A stretch of 64,000 bases of DNA from Nemopilema nomurai (GCA_003864495.1 ML133387.1:2796781-2860780), one strand, 5' to 3'. Shown: positions 38,583 to 51,090, counted from the stretch's first letter. Translations and numbers: made by a program. Notes: generated from the letters alone by a model not told the origin.

Positions 38583-39830
38583 CAAAATGCAAAAGCTTAA
38601 CTTTGGACAATTAACGAGCACATTGTGCTGTATTAGATTCTATAGCCAGCCTTCATGTTCGTAAGGCATGTGACATAAAACGTTTCTTTAGCATTCTCGA
38701 CGACAAATGAAACCGACTTGAATCATTAACAAGCAACGAAGCCATTTTGGTAAATTCTGTTGCATAAATTTTCAGGTTGGGGATGCTTGGTATAGAGAGA
38801 TGAAGTTGACCGTATTTAACTAAGAATGACATGCTTAGCGAAAATCGGAAGATCTTTCAACTTGCTTTCTAATATCCTGATTGACCCCCGAGTGCCAACA
38901 CGAATATTTCTTCTTCGACGTGCAAAGGACACAGAGCCAGAAAAGTATTAGAAAAGACGCTTTTTGACTGTTTCTGAGGTTAACGCAACATCTATCTTGA
39001 AAACATACTTTAAACACAACAATAGGATTAAAATTAAGGACAACAAATAAAGTTAAGGGCAACTAATACAGTTCAAGGCGAGTAAGGGTGCCAAGAAAGT
39101 ATGTCGCGCGGCGTAAATGATGGAGTGAATGAAAGAGAGAGTTTGTAGAGGTGTGGTACCACGATTGACGAAGGGGATGCTGGTTCTGTAATGCGCAGTA
39201 ACATGAGAAACATCAATGAACGCGTGGATTGGAAGGAAAGGGAAAAGGCCAGGCCTAAGAAGAGCCCCTACGTGTCTTTCGGTTTTGCAGGAAAATCAAT
39301 TAATTTGAGCCATGACACGAAGCAAATGAAAAATACTGAATCAATTGATTCTTATGTTGCCAATGTAGTGGAAACTGAACAGTGGAAATGAAAAGTCAGG
39401 AAAATGTCAGGAGTTTGACAGAGGAAAGACGATGCTTGCTGACTTCGAAGAAAGACGGCTTTCATGGATCAAGGTAAAAAGACAAAGAAAAAGACGTCCC
39501 AGGGTTTACAGTGCTGCCAAAGAAAGGCGAGTAATAAATACTTCGAACGGCAAAACTCTGACATTGAAGATAAAAGCAGACACATGATTGGCACATTGCA
39601 AGCTCCAAGGAGTGGGTCAGACGAAGAAACCATGGCTCCGTTCTTCTGTACAATTTGAAAGCCTTGCAGCTCGAGATATTTCTAATTGACTTGAGCAACT
39701 ATCCAACAACAACATTACGATTCCTCTGTATATTAAAACTCAATATCCAAACTTTGGAGTGCACAAACATCATCTAATGCACAAGTAATTTACAATCTAC
39801 GGAAAGACGACAAAGACTAGTCGACAGACT

Positions 39831-40210
39831 TCAGCGTTTCCGGCTCTTGAACGTGATTTGCATCCCATGCACGCCTTTCATGTGCCTAAGAAAGTTGCCC
39901 TTCTGCGCAAAGCCGCGGTTGCATTCTCGACAGTTGAAAGGCCGTTCGGAGCCGTGCAAGAGAATGTGGGACTTGAAGTTGGCCAATGTGGTGAAACCCT
40001 TGAGGCAGACGTCACATCGGTAGGGCGGCATACCCTTGTGCACCATCATGATGTGGTCCTGCAGGTAGCGCCGTCCGCTGACGAACGACTTGCCACACTC
40101 CTTGCACACCCACTTTGGACTGTCCTTCGGCTTGGCCGGGCACATCTTGTAGTGCTTTTGGAGAACTTCTTGTGAGACGAATCTGTGAGCACAGAGACTG
40201 CACTGGATGC
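39831..40210 (-). CDS. Alternative last exon C: four zinc fingers
   Basis: Acceptor AAATTTCAG|GC, phase 1, 125 residues then stop. Fingers: CSLC...HYKMC (C2HC), CKECGKSFVSGRRYLQDH...H, CDVC...HILLH, CREC...HMKGVH, with GSERPF between fingers 3 and 4. Finger 2 is nearly identical to that of cassette B, including the 13-residue spacing. Fingers 3 and 4 differ, with predicted contacts T-A-N-S and Q-G-N-R. It has a basic tail (KSRKR). It is the most 3' cassette seen in the window. Confidence 0.88.
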
Positions 40211-43200
40211 CTGAAATTTAGAGGGTTCAAAGTTCAAGCTACATCTTCAAATCAGCTGCTTCTGGATCGTCGCATATTAGTTTTCATTCGGATAAAATGC
40301 AAGTATTACAAGCAACTTATTTTGTGGTATTAACTGGAACGAAACAGTGAACACAATTCTCAGCACCCTACGTGTGAAATGACATGCAAGTAAAATCGAG
40401 TTCAAAGGGAACCTAAAACTGGTCTATTCACAGGTTCTAGAGTACGTTTAATTCGTTCACAACGGTGCAAGCATCCATACTGGAAAAAGAATCATACTGG
40501 GGTTGTTTGTCACATGAACACAGCTTTACTCAAACCTCTCAAAACTATATTTCTAAAACCGTTGCAGGCAACACTTGTTATGCTGAAACCAAAGCGTGCT
40601 TAGTTTAATGGCGAGGGTACCAGCTAGGGGCTTCTTCTTCTAGGTACTTCTAGAAGTACCACAACAACGAAACTTAGCACACTTAGAGCACTCTTCTATT
40701 TGAAACTTTGGAAAATGACAAAAAGCTGACCAAATAGTTACGGACGAGGTCGTGAGGGTCCGCCCTGGGCAGGCTGTGTTGTGACCAATCAGCCTTCTAC
40801 ACTCAAGGGCAGGAACAAACTTTATTATAGCAGAGCGAGACAGAATCGATAACGTTTCATTTTCATGACGACGCCATTTGAATGTCCATAAAAACAATGA
40901 AACGAGCTATGGAAGCTAATTAACAAACCAAGTAAGAAAATTTCAAGGTTAAGAACTTTGTGGATAAGAAAATCATTTGAAAATGAAAAGAAGTCAGGAG
41001 GGACCATTGGAAAACTGTCACAAACTGGAGGATAATACAAATCATGAGTTTAATCTAAATCTAATCAAATTTGAGAGAGAATTCAAAACTGCCAACAGAA
41101 AGGAGACTTTACTTTCTCTAGAATGAAACATGTTAAAAATACTAATCCAACCTGAGTCGTATTGCAAAAGTACATTAGAAAAATAGAATACCCCGCTGAG
41201 GTTAGTAAAACGACATATGATGGCCTTGAAATTATGGTACAATGTACGAAACTTCGTAAGGTCATTCTACCAATGCCAAATTACGCGAAGTATCATATAT
41301 TAATTTTAAAAAGTCACGCAGTTAACATTTCTGCTGTTGCTTTAGAAGTGTTTAACTGGAGGTAACAAAGATCGAAAACAGGGGAAGCTGGAGACAGGGG
41401 AAGCTTGATCAATCATATGAGAATTATTCGAAAATGTAACCCTTGGTTAAGGACAAAGCACACTAGTGACAAATCGTTGCTCATTCTCATAATATAAATC
41501 GGCATCAATTGGGTGAATACGAAGAACTTTAACGCTCTCGTGAGATTCAGTTATTCACATTGGAAACTAAACAAAAACATGGTGCACTATACAAAATTGT
41601 AAGAAAACGACAAAACAGGCCACGCTTCCGTTCCTCTTTGCCTCTTTGAAGGTACGCGACAACATAAGAGGTCATACGATCTGTGCAGATGTGTCATTGA
41701 AGTGTTCAGGCAATGAAGATTCTGGTCAGAAAACTGCTAGCGTCTACGCACACGGGAGAAAGAGACTTGGTTTACACAGTCATTTCATTGGCTGCAGTTG
41801 GTGTGCGGTTCCCTTGAGCGAGGAACTGTATCGGGGGCTGGGCACGAATATTGATTCGCGACAAAGCGAGGCTACAGTAGGCATGGAAACGTGGCCTGCT
41901 TTATGTTATGTGTGAATCTTAAATGCAAATCAACATACTCAAAAGTTTACTTCAAATCTAAAAAGAGGGCTTCCTCTTTACTTATGTTATGAATTCTCAT
42001 CCGATGCCGCGCTAGGTTACAATACTGATTGAACCTCTTCCTGCAAATGCTACACTCAAATGGCCTGTCGCCACTATGCACGAGTAAGTGGCGTTTGTAG
42101 TTGTTATACGAGGCGAACCCCCGTCCACAAACGCTGCACTCGTACGGCGAGGTCCCCATGTGAACCGAGAGAATATGATCCTCCAAGTACCGCTTGCCGC
42201 TTATGAAGGATTTGCCGCAATCCTTGCAGGTCCATTTCTCGTTGCTGGTCGGGTTGCGTCGCTTACAAGTTCTCTTATGTTTTTTGAATGACCAGGGCGA
42301 GATCACGTGGTCACAAACTGTGCAGAGGTGGCCTTGAAAGTAAACGAGAAAACAGCGCATGAGATTGGCTGATTCTGCATCATAGATTCACACACAACAA
42401 CAGTCTTAATTGGTGAAAGAACAGACCCTGCTGGTCCCCCTGAAAATACCTGTACTCAGGTAATGCTCGTTCGCCCCCCACACCTCCCCCCGGTAAACAT
42501 CGGGGACAAAGAGTCACAGAAGTGGACTACAGTCATATTATTTAGGATGACTACATACTATTGGAGCACACTTTAACATGAAGCGTGTCCTCCAGGCAAC
42601 TACCAATACTCAAATAGTGCTGCCGCAAACAAGAACCGACGAAGAGGGTTTTGTTCCATGGTGCATGCTGACATCAAATACCGACGGCAGCAACATGCGA
42701 ACAGAGGACTACGTGCTTGGAATTGCGCTACTGGCAGGGCAAAATTAAACGCAAAACTACTGAAATAACTGAGACAAAGGTTGAACTGGACAGCAACAGT
42801 ACTGATGATTGCAGGGCATGTTTTTGTCACAAAATGGCGATGGGAAAGACGAGAATAAGGGGTTCGCATAAATCTGACCAGAAAGGGGAGGTATGCACCA
42901 ACAGAGCAGGCTATTGTAAGGAACGTTTTGACAGCTGCATTTGCAAGAAATTGAATTAGTCTTATCTAGCCACAATAGAAGGAGCTTTAGTTTTGATTCG
43001 CTGTTGTAAACTGCTTGTAAACCCACCAACTACAATAACGATTATATTTCCAAATTTCATTTCCCTAAAAACAAGGAAGCTGCAATGAAAAACGCTATCT
43101 TAACCATTTCACATAGCACCAGTGGGATTTTATTGTTCATTATGGCGTTATAATGTTTAATTTGTCTATTGATCGATTTATTACCATCAGCGACAAACCA

Positions 43201-46200
43201 ACAAAACCCCTTGAAAAAACCTCACAATGACAAACGAGGTCTTTAGGTACGCACTGAGTTAATATGGTTATAACCAATTAAAGTTGGAAAACAAAAATAA
43301 AACAGAACTGGCGTTTCTGTATCATTTTACTAAAAAATAATGTAGAACAGAAACAGCTACTGTGTGAAAATAGGGACCGAAGTGATATTCGTACGCATCG
43401 AGTACTTCATTAAATTACAAGTTACATGAAATGAAGTTGGAGAGAGAACAAGTTGAACACTTCCAGTACTAAATAGAAGAGTTAAGAAACGCCTGGCTGC
43501 CACGATTATTTGGATAAATTCTTAAGTGCAAACAAGAAGGGAAGATTCGTTCGAATGGAACAACAAATGAAGCTGTACTAACAAACTGCAGCTCATAATA
43601 CCGGCCTTCTTTCTAAATAACCATCGTAGTTTGAATCCAGGCACAAACTCGTTCACAAGAATGCTTGAAACATTTACTGAAAATTTCTGCTGAAAACATG
43701 TAGAAAATCAAACTTCGATTCCGATAATGTTGGGAGTCATACGGAGGTTAGTTATAAAGCTATATAGTATTTCAAAAATATATATTACTAAATGCATGAT
43801 AGAAGGCGCCTGAAGAAATCTGTTCTATTTCGGGTAAGAGAACTGTCTACAAAAGGGAGCTATCAACCTAGACTTCAGGTTAGAAATACACGCGTTCCTC
43901 GTTCCTACATACGAGCATACAAGTCAACGGCACTGATAATAGGAATTGAAGGCGGGGGTGAATCTCAAGGCCTTGAAGTTTGTCAGATAGCTGTGAGCAT
44001 AGCAGAAATACACTGTCATCAGTCGTGCCTTTTGCCATCCCTCAAGTGTCTCTCAACCTCTCATGTGGCCTCTTGGAGCATTTGACTTTGCACAGCCACT
44101 TCAACTGAGACCATTTCAAGACGCCATTTACAGACTGAACCTGGCCAAAAAGAAACAAGCAGCTCTATTTCAAAGACCTCCAAAACCGTAGATTGTCCAT
44201 AGCTGTACAAAGGGAATCAGGACCTAAGGAGTCTTTCCATCGTGCACCAGTGTCCTCAGTTTAAACATTTCTATGGGGTAGGCTTTCGCGGGCTTTTGGT
44301 GCGTTTTCCCGTGCTTTATTAGGGTGCTCTTCTGCGCAAACGCTTTATTGCATAGGGTGCACACGAACGGTCGGTCTCCTGTATGCGTTCTAACGTGGTT
44401 TTCGAGAATCAAGGCGGTGGTGAAGGCTTTATCACAGTACTGGCACCTGAACTGCGAAACACCCCTGTGCACGACCATGGTGTGGCACTGCAAGTATGCG
44501 GCCGACGTAAAGCGGCTGTTACACTCATTGCACTTGTGCCGCTTGTTGTCCTCTCCCTCGTTGTTTTGGCGCATACAGATATTCATGTGGCGCATCCGTG
44601 CTCTGTAGTGGTTCAGTCGTCTACCGCACTTGGGACACTGCAATGGTTGGCCTAGAAGGAAAGCCAAGTGGTGATAGACAACGAGCAAGAGAGGGTTTTC
44701 CAAGTGAAAGCCATAGGGCATCATAGATGCAAGGTTTGATCCAATGCCTTATTATGACTATAGCAATTACAAGACAAATTAGGAGTTCAGTCATACTATC
44801 ACAAGAAGCGCAATTATTTTTTGACTGCTAGGTTTAGGGTTCGTTACATTAGGAAAACCAGAGAGTTACTCCCAATGATATTGATTGTTTAGCTACAAAA
44901 TAATTAGCCAGGGTTTGTCAAGAAGAGCTTAGCTTAGTCAAAGTCGACCAGAAAAGCTTAATCACAAAAAGCTTACTTTGAAAATTATACTGCAGATATT
45001 GAATCATACCAAAAATAAATAACAAATATCGGCTCATTAACAAATCTTTCGTTTCCTGATTCTGGCCAGCAATATCGCTTTTAGGCCATTGGAACGACAA
45101 AGAAGATTGATGAAACCAAAAACAGTGTAGACAAACAAAAAATATCAAAGAGTATGGAAGTTGTATGGACCAATGATTGTTGCTAACATGGCTTGAGAAT
45201 TGATAAATGAGGGTCTGTTTGAATATCATACTAGCATTAATGGGTATCATAGATAATACAGCTCTCTGTTACAAGATAAGTGTGTCTAGACTTTTATTGG
45301 TAATATTATGCGTTTTATTGATAAGTACTAAGTTATATTGCTGGGTGCACCCCTCCACATCCTTCTGGCTTCAATCAATGCTCCTTCGACCTATAATTTT
45401 AAGAGAACACATATCAGCCTTGACCGGCTTTTATCGACTTACTTTGATAATTTATCTGCCTTGATATAATAAATTGAGATATTTTTAACTCTCTATCGCT
45501 GACAACGTTAAAACTTTGAGCTTCTGAATCAACAGCCGATATTTTTAAGGTTAACTTTTCTTTGATTGCTTGAAGCCAGTTCAAATTGACCAATAAAAAG
45601 CAACTGGGTGCTGCCACAAAGAGACGAGAGAAGCAGTTGCCAGATAGAATGTAATATTCAGTGTAAAGTTCCAAAATGTGTCTAAAATGATGTTTACATG
45701 AAAGAAGCTCATAGCCTTCCAAATAATGGATGTGAAGGAATGGGTATAGGAGAGAAAAAAGCCATAGTCCACACGCATCAGTGTTGACTTTTAAATGACC
45801 TTTCCTTATGTTGAATTTTTGCCTTGACGCACCTGAATAGAATCAGAATTACACAGACTTTGTCTAATACTACCAATAGCGGTTGGCCTGAGAAACTTTT
45901 TTAAGCCTTGTTAAAATAGTTGCAGTGTTTTTACGCTAGTGAACACACTTGCGTGATATAAGGCTTGCACGAGCATCTTTCTTAGCCATCATGATTGGAG
46001 TTCCAGTGCAAACATATATCCTATTCAAATGACGAGTAGAATGCGAAGATTGGAGGAAGAACTTCGCTTATCTTGGACTTAGTCAAGCATTCTCTCGCAA
46101 TCATAGGCTTTGTTGAAAATTTACCTGATTCATAGATTTTTCAAATAATTGCAAAACAGTAAATGAGACACAAAGAGTCATGAAACAGATATAAGATTTC

Positions 46201-49200
46201 AGGTGCGTTCAAGACCTTCAACTATCGTTTGGTCCGAAGTAGAGGTGAATAACAAAATACGAAAAATTAGAAAAAACTAAAAATACACATAATCGATAAA
46301 AAAGACTCAAAACTCACCGCTTAGAAGCTTGAACCAAAAACGACATTCCTTATGGAAATCTTTTCAACGTTTGCATTCGGCTACAGATCCCGTTATCTTG
46401 CTTTCTTTGTGAGATTCGTTGAAGCTTCTCCACGAGGCATCGATGGCAAAAACGCACAAACGGTACAGCGCAAGCGTTAAATTTCGTCACGTGACCTATC
46501 ACACGGAGTTCAGTCTGCGGCAATCGATTGCATGCAAAGCCAAGTTGCATCGCATAAGCAAAAAGGGCCTAGTCAGTTAGACTGAGAGCATCCTTGCTGC
46601 ACCTTCGATTGCTACTAAATGTGCTGCTGCTTCGGTGACTTAAACACGATGCTCACTAAACGAACGATGGGTATTGGTTTTCTGTTTGTGACGGGTGGAA
46701 AAGATGTAAACAGTTGTTTGAAAATTGACCAACTTTCTCAAGAAATTCAGTTAAGCAACTCGCTGCTAAGGAAAACGCACGTGATTCAGAGCAGCTTCAA
46801 AAATTTACAAACCAACAAACGAGCCTATAATTTTTTAAAGGCTCTGTTTCTTACTGTGTCCGTTTATATTTCTCAGATTCCTATCCAAACCGTTTCACAA
46901 TTAAACATTAAACAGATTCAAGGCTTGATGGGAAATCGCTCAGGGCGTGTCCCTGCAGCTTTTCATCCATTGAGCGAGCCACTTTGGGACTACTTCTCTG
47001 TATATAAGTGACACCACGTGAATAGCAGAAAGAAATAGTTTAATGATAAATATCAAAACTGACTTAGAAAACACGGTTGTTGTAATGGTGTGGTCGAGAC
47101 AATTTCGGGATAGTACAGAAAAAATTACAACCTTCCTCCGGCTGCAACTTTTATAATTCGAGCCTGACTCATTTTAATTACCGAAAACGACATTTTAATT
47201 AATTATAGTAAAATTACTAATAAACCTTCTTCAAATACGACATTTACAGGCAAAACCGTCCTCCCGACCGTGGAGCCGTCAATTTCCCCGGACACTGAGG
47301 TAGCATTACTCATTAATGCCATCAACAAAACGCAGACAACTGTGAAAAATCTTTGATCGTCTTACCTTCCGTTTTTGCCTTGGTATCGTCCCCGGACCCG
47401 GTCATCTGATCTGCTGCTCCGGAAACATTTCCTTGACTTAACGTTTCTCCTATTCCGCTAGTTGTCGCTAAAACCGGTCTATTTTCAGTTGGACTACGGC
47501 TCGCTTCTTTTGTATCTATACTTTTGTTCAACATTTGGTTCATATACTGTGAAATATTGTTTTTCGCCGTTTCCCAGTCACTGTGATTCGGCCCAAGAGG
47601 AGGCTTAACAAGATCAAGATTTGCTGCGATTGGTTCTACGCTTTGAAGGCCAGAACCAATCAGATCCTGTGAGCTGTATGATTGGTTGCTCGTTAAAAGA
47701 ATTGAGGTCTGGGGGAAATTCTGAGGATGTGTTACAACAGTTCTATTGCTTTCTTCAGTTTGTGGCTAGAATTGAAAAAAATGATAAAGAACAACAAATA
47801 TTTATGATTGAGAAAGAATGGAGAGATGCAGATGAATTACTTTGACACGAAATTCGGTGGAAGGGAGGAAAGAGGAGTTTCACACAAGCAAAACGGACCT
47901 CTGATTAATGAAAGTAAACGTACAATGAAACGCAATTGTAGAAGGAATGGTGTGCCTTTGCTGTCCCATGAAAGGTGTTGAATAAAACACCCGGAGATAC
48001 AATATGCAAGGTTAGAAGAGCAAAAATGTGTAAACAACTCTGACAAAATGTCAATAAATGAACGCCATCAGTGAGGTCAATAATCACATGACTTCATGTA
48101 CAAAAAAGCAAACAGGACCAAGTACCAGGGGACAAATGTCGTTTTAAGTAGAAAGCGTTACATTCCAAAACGTGTTGATTATAGAGCAACAAAGTTCCTT
48201 ATTGTGGGCGGATTTTGCTGTCTCACTTATACAGTCCTTCCATCACTGTCTTGAAGGTCAATTCACCAGGTATCGTTCATTATCTCAAAGCAAAAGCCGT
48301 CCGCAAGAAATTTTCCACATGCCCAACGATTAGAATTGAAAAACAGCTATGATATGAACATAAATTTAACCACTAAACTCCTATATCAAGACGGCTGCAA
48401 ATAAATCATTGCATTTCGAGCGTTCCTTTCAAGCATCTACGTAATTCTCCCAAATACATTTGCCAAAACACGAGTGACAGAAAAGCCAGCAAACGATTCT
48501 CGGCTTAAAGCCAATGTTAGACAGCTATGACCATACCTGGAATGCGTTGGTCGCCATAGTCGGTCGCTCGTCGGCAGTCAAAAACGAAGCCCTGCCTTTT
48601 AAGCTTTGCACTTTCTTTATCCTGATCTTGTCCTTCATTTCATACATTTTTTTGCCGCGCTCGTGCACTGTCCTTGCATAAACACGTTTCTTCCCGCGTG
48701 CCTTCTGCGAGACTCGTCTGTCCGCGCTTCGTTCATTTGATACTGCTGGATTCCCTTGAAGGCCGTTATTCGTTTCTTCGAGTGTATAGTCGTTGATGAT
48801 CTAAAAAAGGTGACGTCACGTCATTAATATGAAAAGACGCTGTCTGACTGCCTTTTAAAGTCTAGCAACTAAAGGTTATGAGAGTATGTGTTTCATGTAA
48901 AAAGTGAAAAATGCATTCGGCTGATAACAAGAAAACTAGAAATTATACGGGCCCCACAATTTTAGTCCCTAATCTTTGAAAGCAAATAACACGACAAGCA
49001 TTATAAGAAGCGTTAGTCCAGTGAATGTCATCACGCCAAATGCATCCGCGCTTTCCTACTGCTCTACATTTATATCTTCAGGGATTTAATCGTCCTTGAC
49101 TTTCTCCTCGAACACTTTGATTGCATTATTAACATAGCAATGCGGTCCTGGGAGTCTTTGTATATGAGAAATTGATCGTTTTCTGACTGGTCCAACCCTT

Positions 49201-49349
49201 AAGTCTTCAATCTTGGAACAAACCAGGTGGCGATTTATCCCAGGCACATGCGATAAATTTTCTTGGAGCAGCCTTACTTGGAGCAGGATTGCTATCTTTT
49301 CAAATGGAGCAGCGTTTGGTGTCATAATCAAATAAGATGCATTGGACAT
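39831..49349 (-). CDS. C2HC/C2H2 zinc-finger gene with three alternative last exons
   Basis: Common exons: 49278-49349 (24 codons, ATG at 49349 with an in-frame TGA two codons upstream), 48537-48800 (88 codons), 47366-47765 (133 codons plus one base). These join by splicing to any one of three terminal exons: 44224-44651, 41947-42332 or 39831-40210, giving about 387, 373 or 371 aa. All phases close: 0, 0, then 1 into every terminal exon. The N-terminal part is unrecognised. Exon 2 is basic (QKARGKKRVYARTVHERGKK), a likely nuclear localisation signal; exon 3 is Ser/Thr/Gln-rich and ends DDTKAKTEG. The C-terminus carries four zinc fingers, implying a nuclear DNA-binding protein. The alternative reading is that the finger exons belong to separate genes, but I found only one set of 5' exons in this interval. 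Gene family and targets are unknown. Confidence 0.78.
41947..42332 (-). CDS. Alternative last exon B: four zinc fingers
   Basis: Acceptor ACTTTCAAG|GC, phase 1, 127 residues then stop. Fingers: CTVC...HKRTC (C2HC), CKDCGKSFISGKRYLEDH...H, CSVC...HLLVH, CSIC...HRMRIH, with SGDRPF between fingers 3 and 4. Finger 2 has 13 rather than 12 residues between Cys2 and His1. Predicted contacts are G-R-Y-D (shared with cassette C), S-N-N-R and Q-C-N-R. It has a short acidic tail ending FLDLK. Confidence 0.88.
44224..44651 (-). CDS. Alternative last exon A: four zinc fingers
   Basis: Acceptor TTCCTTCTAG|GC, phase 1, 141 residues then stop. Fingers: CPKC...HMNIC (C2HC), CNEC...HTMVVH, CQYC...HVRTH and CTLC...HGKTH. 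The last two are joined by the classic TGDRPF linker. By the C2H2 recognition-helix rule the contact residues (-1,2,3,6) are S-A-Y-C, T-L-I-N and Q-S-T-K. It has a ~27-residue tail after finger 4. It is the most divergent of the three cassettes, with standard 12-residue spacing in finger 2. Confidence 0.88.
47116..47297 (+). repeat. Dispersed repeat, copy 2
   Basis: Second copy of the element at 7139-7341. It lies in the intron just downstream (gene sense) of the third exon of the zinc-finger gene, in antisense orientation to that gene. It starts with GAAAAAATTACAACCTTCC and ends near GTCAATTTCCCCGGACACTG. Confidence 0.8.
47366..47765 (-). CDS. Zinc-finger gene, linker exon 3
   Basis: The minus frame is open for 133 codons from an excellent acceptor (TTTTTTTCAATTCTAG) to GAAG|GTAAGA. 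It encodes a low-complexity Ser/Thr/Gln/Asn linker (starting PQTEESNRTVV, containing DWETAKNNISQYMNQML, ending AKTEG). The phase-1 exit (a final G) matches all three zinc-finger acceptors, so each fusion starts the finger domain with glycine. Confidence 0.75.
48537..49349 (-). CDS. Zinc-finger gene, exons 1 and 2
   Basis: Exon 1 (49278-49349) encodes MSNASYLIMTPNAAPFEKIAILLQ-length 24 residues and ends CAA|GTAAGG. If unspliced the frame runs on to a stop at 49086, so an 87-aa read-through product is the alternative. Exon 2 (48537-48800) follows a good acceptor (CCTTTTTTAG) and ends CAG|GTATGG. It is acidic at its start and then strongly basic, with Lys/Arg clusters. Both boundaries are phase 0. 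Confidence 0.7.
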
Positions 49350-51090
49350 GTCATATCAAAATACAGTGGCATTTTGAAGGGACTGAATGAAAAATCATCG
49401 AGGATTTCAAGGGCTAAACTTGAGGATAGTAGTGAAATAAAGGACCGTCCAGTGTTTACAGAACACGACTAAAACAACAGATAAACAGGGGGTAAACATG
49501 ATCAAATCATGAACATATCACAGTCAAAATCAATGACAGAAAACAGACTGAGAAAACCTGAACCGAAAGCAGAAAACACGACTTATGACAAAGATCAAAG
49601 CAAGACGTGGCAAACTTTATTTAAAGCAGAGATCCAAGTATGCCTATCATAAAACCTTCACTGCCCCACCACCCTGTGTTCTTATGTCATCTATTGTCAA
49701 TCGCAAAATCCGTGGCGAGAGGTGTCCATGTTCGTAGGGCCTCGACCTTTCGCAACGGATTTCATTGGCAATACTAGTCAAATAGTAGAGCTTTGGGAGC
49801 TTTGACAGCCTTCCACAGAGACGATGAAATAGTAGTTAACTGCCGACAGGCCAATCTTGTTTTATCCTCGCGTCCGTGCCTGCTAATCTCGTTTCAGAAA
49901 TGCTTTCGACACGAGTTGCCCTTAATCAGCTGTTAACTGAACAATATGTGGGGTTAGATGACGTAAATGAATGACATGTCAATCGCAGCCAGAAGAGGGA
50001 AATGAAATCTAACGCATGCTAATCGCAGCCAGAAGAGGGAAATGAAATCTAACGCCAAAGTGACTGAAAGCGGGAATATTCACCACACGGTCAAAGCTCC
50101 ATTCGCAAACTGTTTACATTCACACAGTGAGTAAGAAGTACAAAGTACAAAGAAACGACAGAAAGGTGCAAGAAGTTGCACCTCTAGATCATTCATGATG
50201 CTCTTGTTGACAATACTTAATGAAACTATGATGGAAAGATGGAAAACAGTCCAGTTTCACTTGAAACCAACATGAAACTGATGGTAGTGCATTTTGAAAC
50301 TCGTGTGGCTGAATTGGAACGGGATGTGCTTTTAGGATAATTAGAACCCAACCTCATCAAATTTCTTGTAATTTTTTTGGACGGGAGACATCATGCTTCA
50401 GAGATGGTCATAAACGGGGCAATAATTGGGCAAATCTCTCTTTTGGGGCATTTAATTTGCACATTTCACACATAAGTCACATCAAAGACAGTGTTTTGCA
50501 TGAAGGAGTATAGTGACCTGTCAGTAAGCAGAAAATCGATTCTGTCAGAATTCCTTAAATTTCGCTACAAAGAAGCAGATTTGCACTGTCATTTCTTCGG
50601 AAAGATTAATGGCCTCGAGACCCCAAGAATCTTGTGAATGTCTTCTTAAAAGGCTTGCGAGCATAACAAGATGGCAATCGGCGATTTTAAAAGAGCACGA
50701 AATTGGGAAGGGCTGAGGCATGGCTCCACAACTCGGTCAGAGTTGAGATGACGTCAAATAGGCCGAGCACCAAGGTTGCTTATTGTGGCGTGGTTCTCGA
50801 GACTTGAGAAGGTTGTTTGTTATTCGATATGGAAGCGAGGATCTTATGACAAATACAAAGGTGCAGGATAAAGGGAGGTACAAAGGTTAATCCCAGGTGA
50901 TCATGGAATATCAGTAATAAAATGGATTATTTGCCAACGGCAGGTTAGTTTAGTTACACACGACTGTTGTTGTAAAGTGGCCCTCGGTGGTGCAGAGGAA
51001 GCTGTGTCACTTATGCAAGGCAGCAAATGTGGGTTACGTAATAAACAGAATTATATAACAGAGTATTGAATTTGAGTTCTGATCATCATA
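49350..51090. other. Intergenic between divergent zinc-finger and TspO-like genes
   Basis: Promoters for both genes should lie here. The only clear structure is the perfect 35-bp duplication at 49981-50055. No coding exon was recognised. Confidence 0.55.
49981..50055. repeat. Perfect 35-bp direct repeat, 40-bp period
   Basis: AATCGCAGCCAGAAGAGGGA and the next 15 bases occur at 49981-50015 and again, without a mismatch, at 50021-50055, separated by ATGCT. The five bases before copy 1 (ATGTC) resemble the spacer, so the unit is probably 40 bp tandemly duplicated. The identity suggests a recent event. Confidence 0.95.

Larger units (their letters stand above)
40211..47365 (-). other. Introns and inter-cassette spacers of the zinc-finger gene
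   Basis: Outside the three finger exons this interval shows no further C2H2 cassette, no second set of 5' exons and no gene on the plus strand that I trust. The 130-codon plus ORF at 46619-47011 is unrecognisable. It contains dispersed repeat copy 2 (47116-47297). Confidence 0.55.

Noticed and set aside
46619..47011. 130-codon plus-strand ORF
   Set aside because: No motif, no splice context; this length is expected by chance in 64 kb of six-frame AT-rich DNA.
47621..47845. 74-codon plus-strand ORF
   Set aside because: It is antisense to linker exon 3 of the zinc-finger gene, which has good splice signals.
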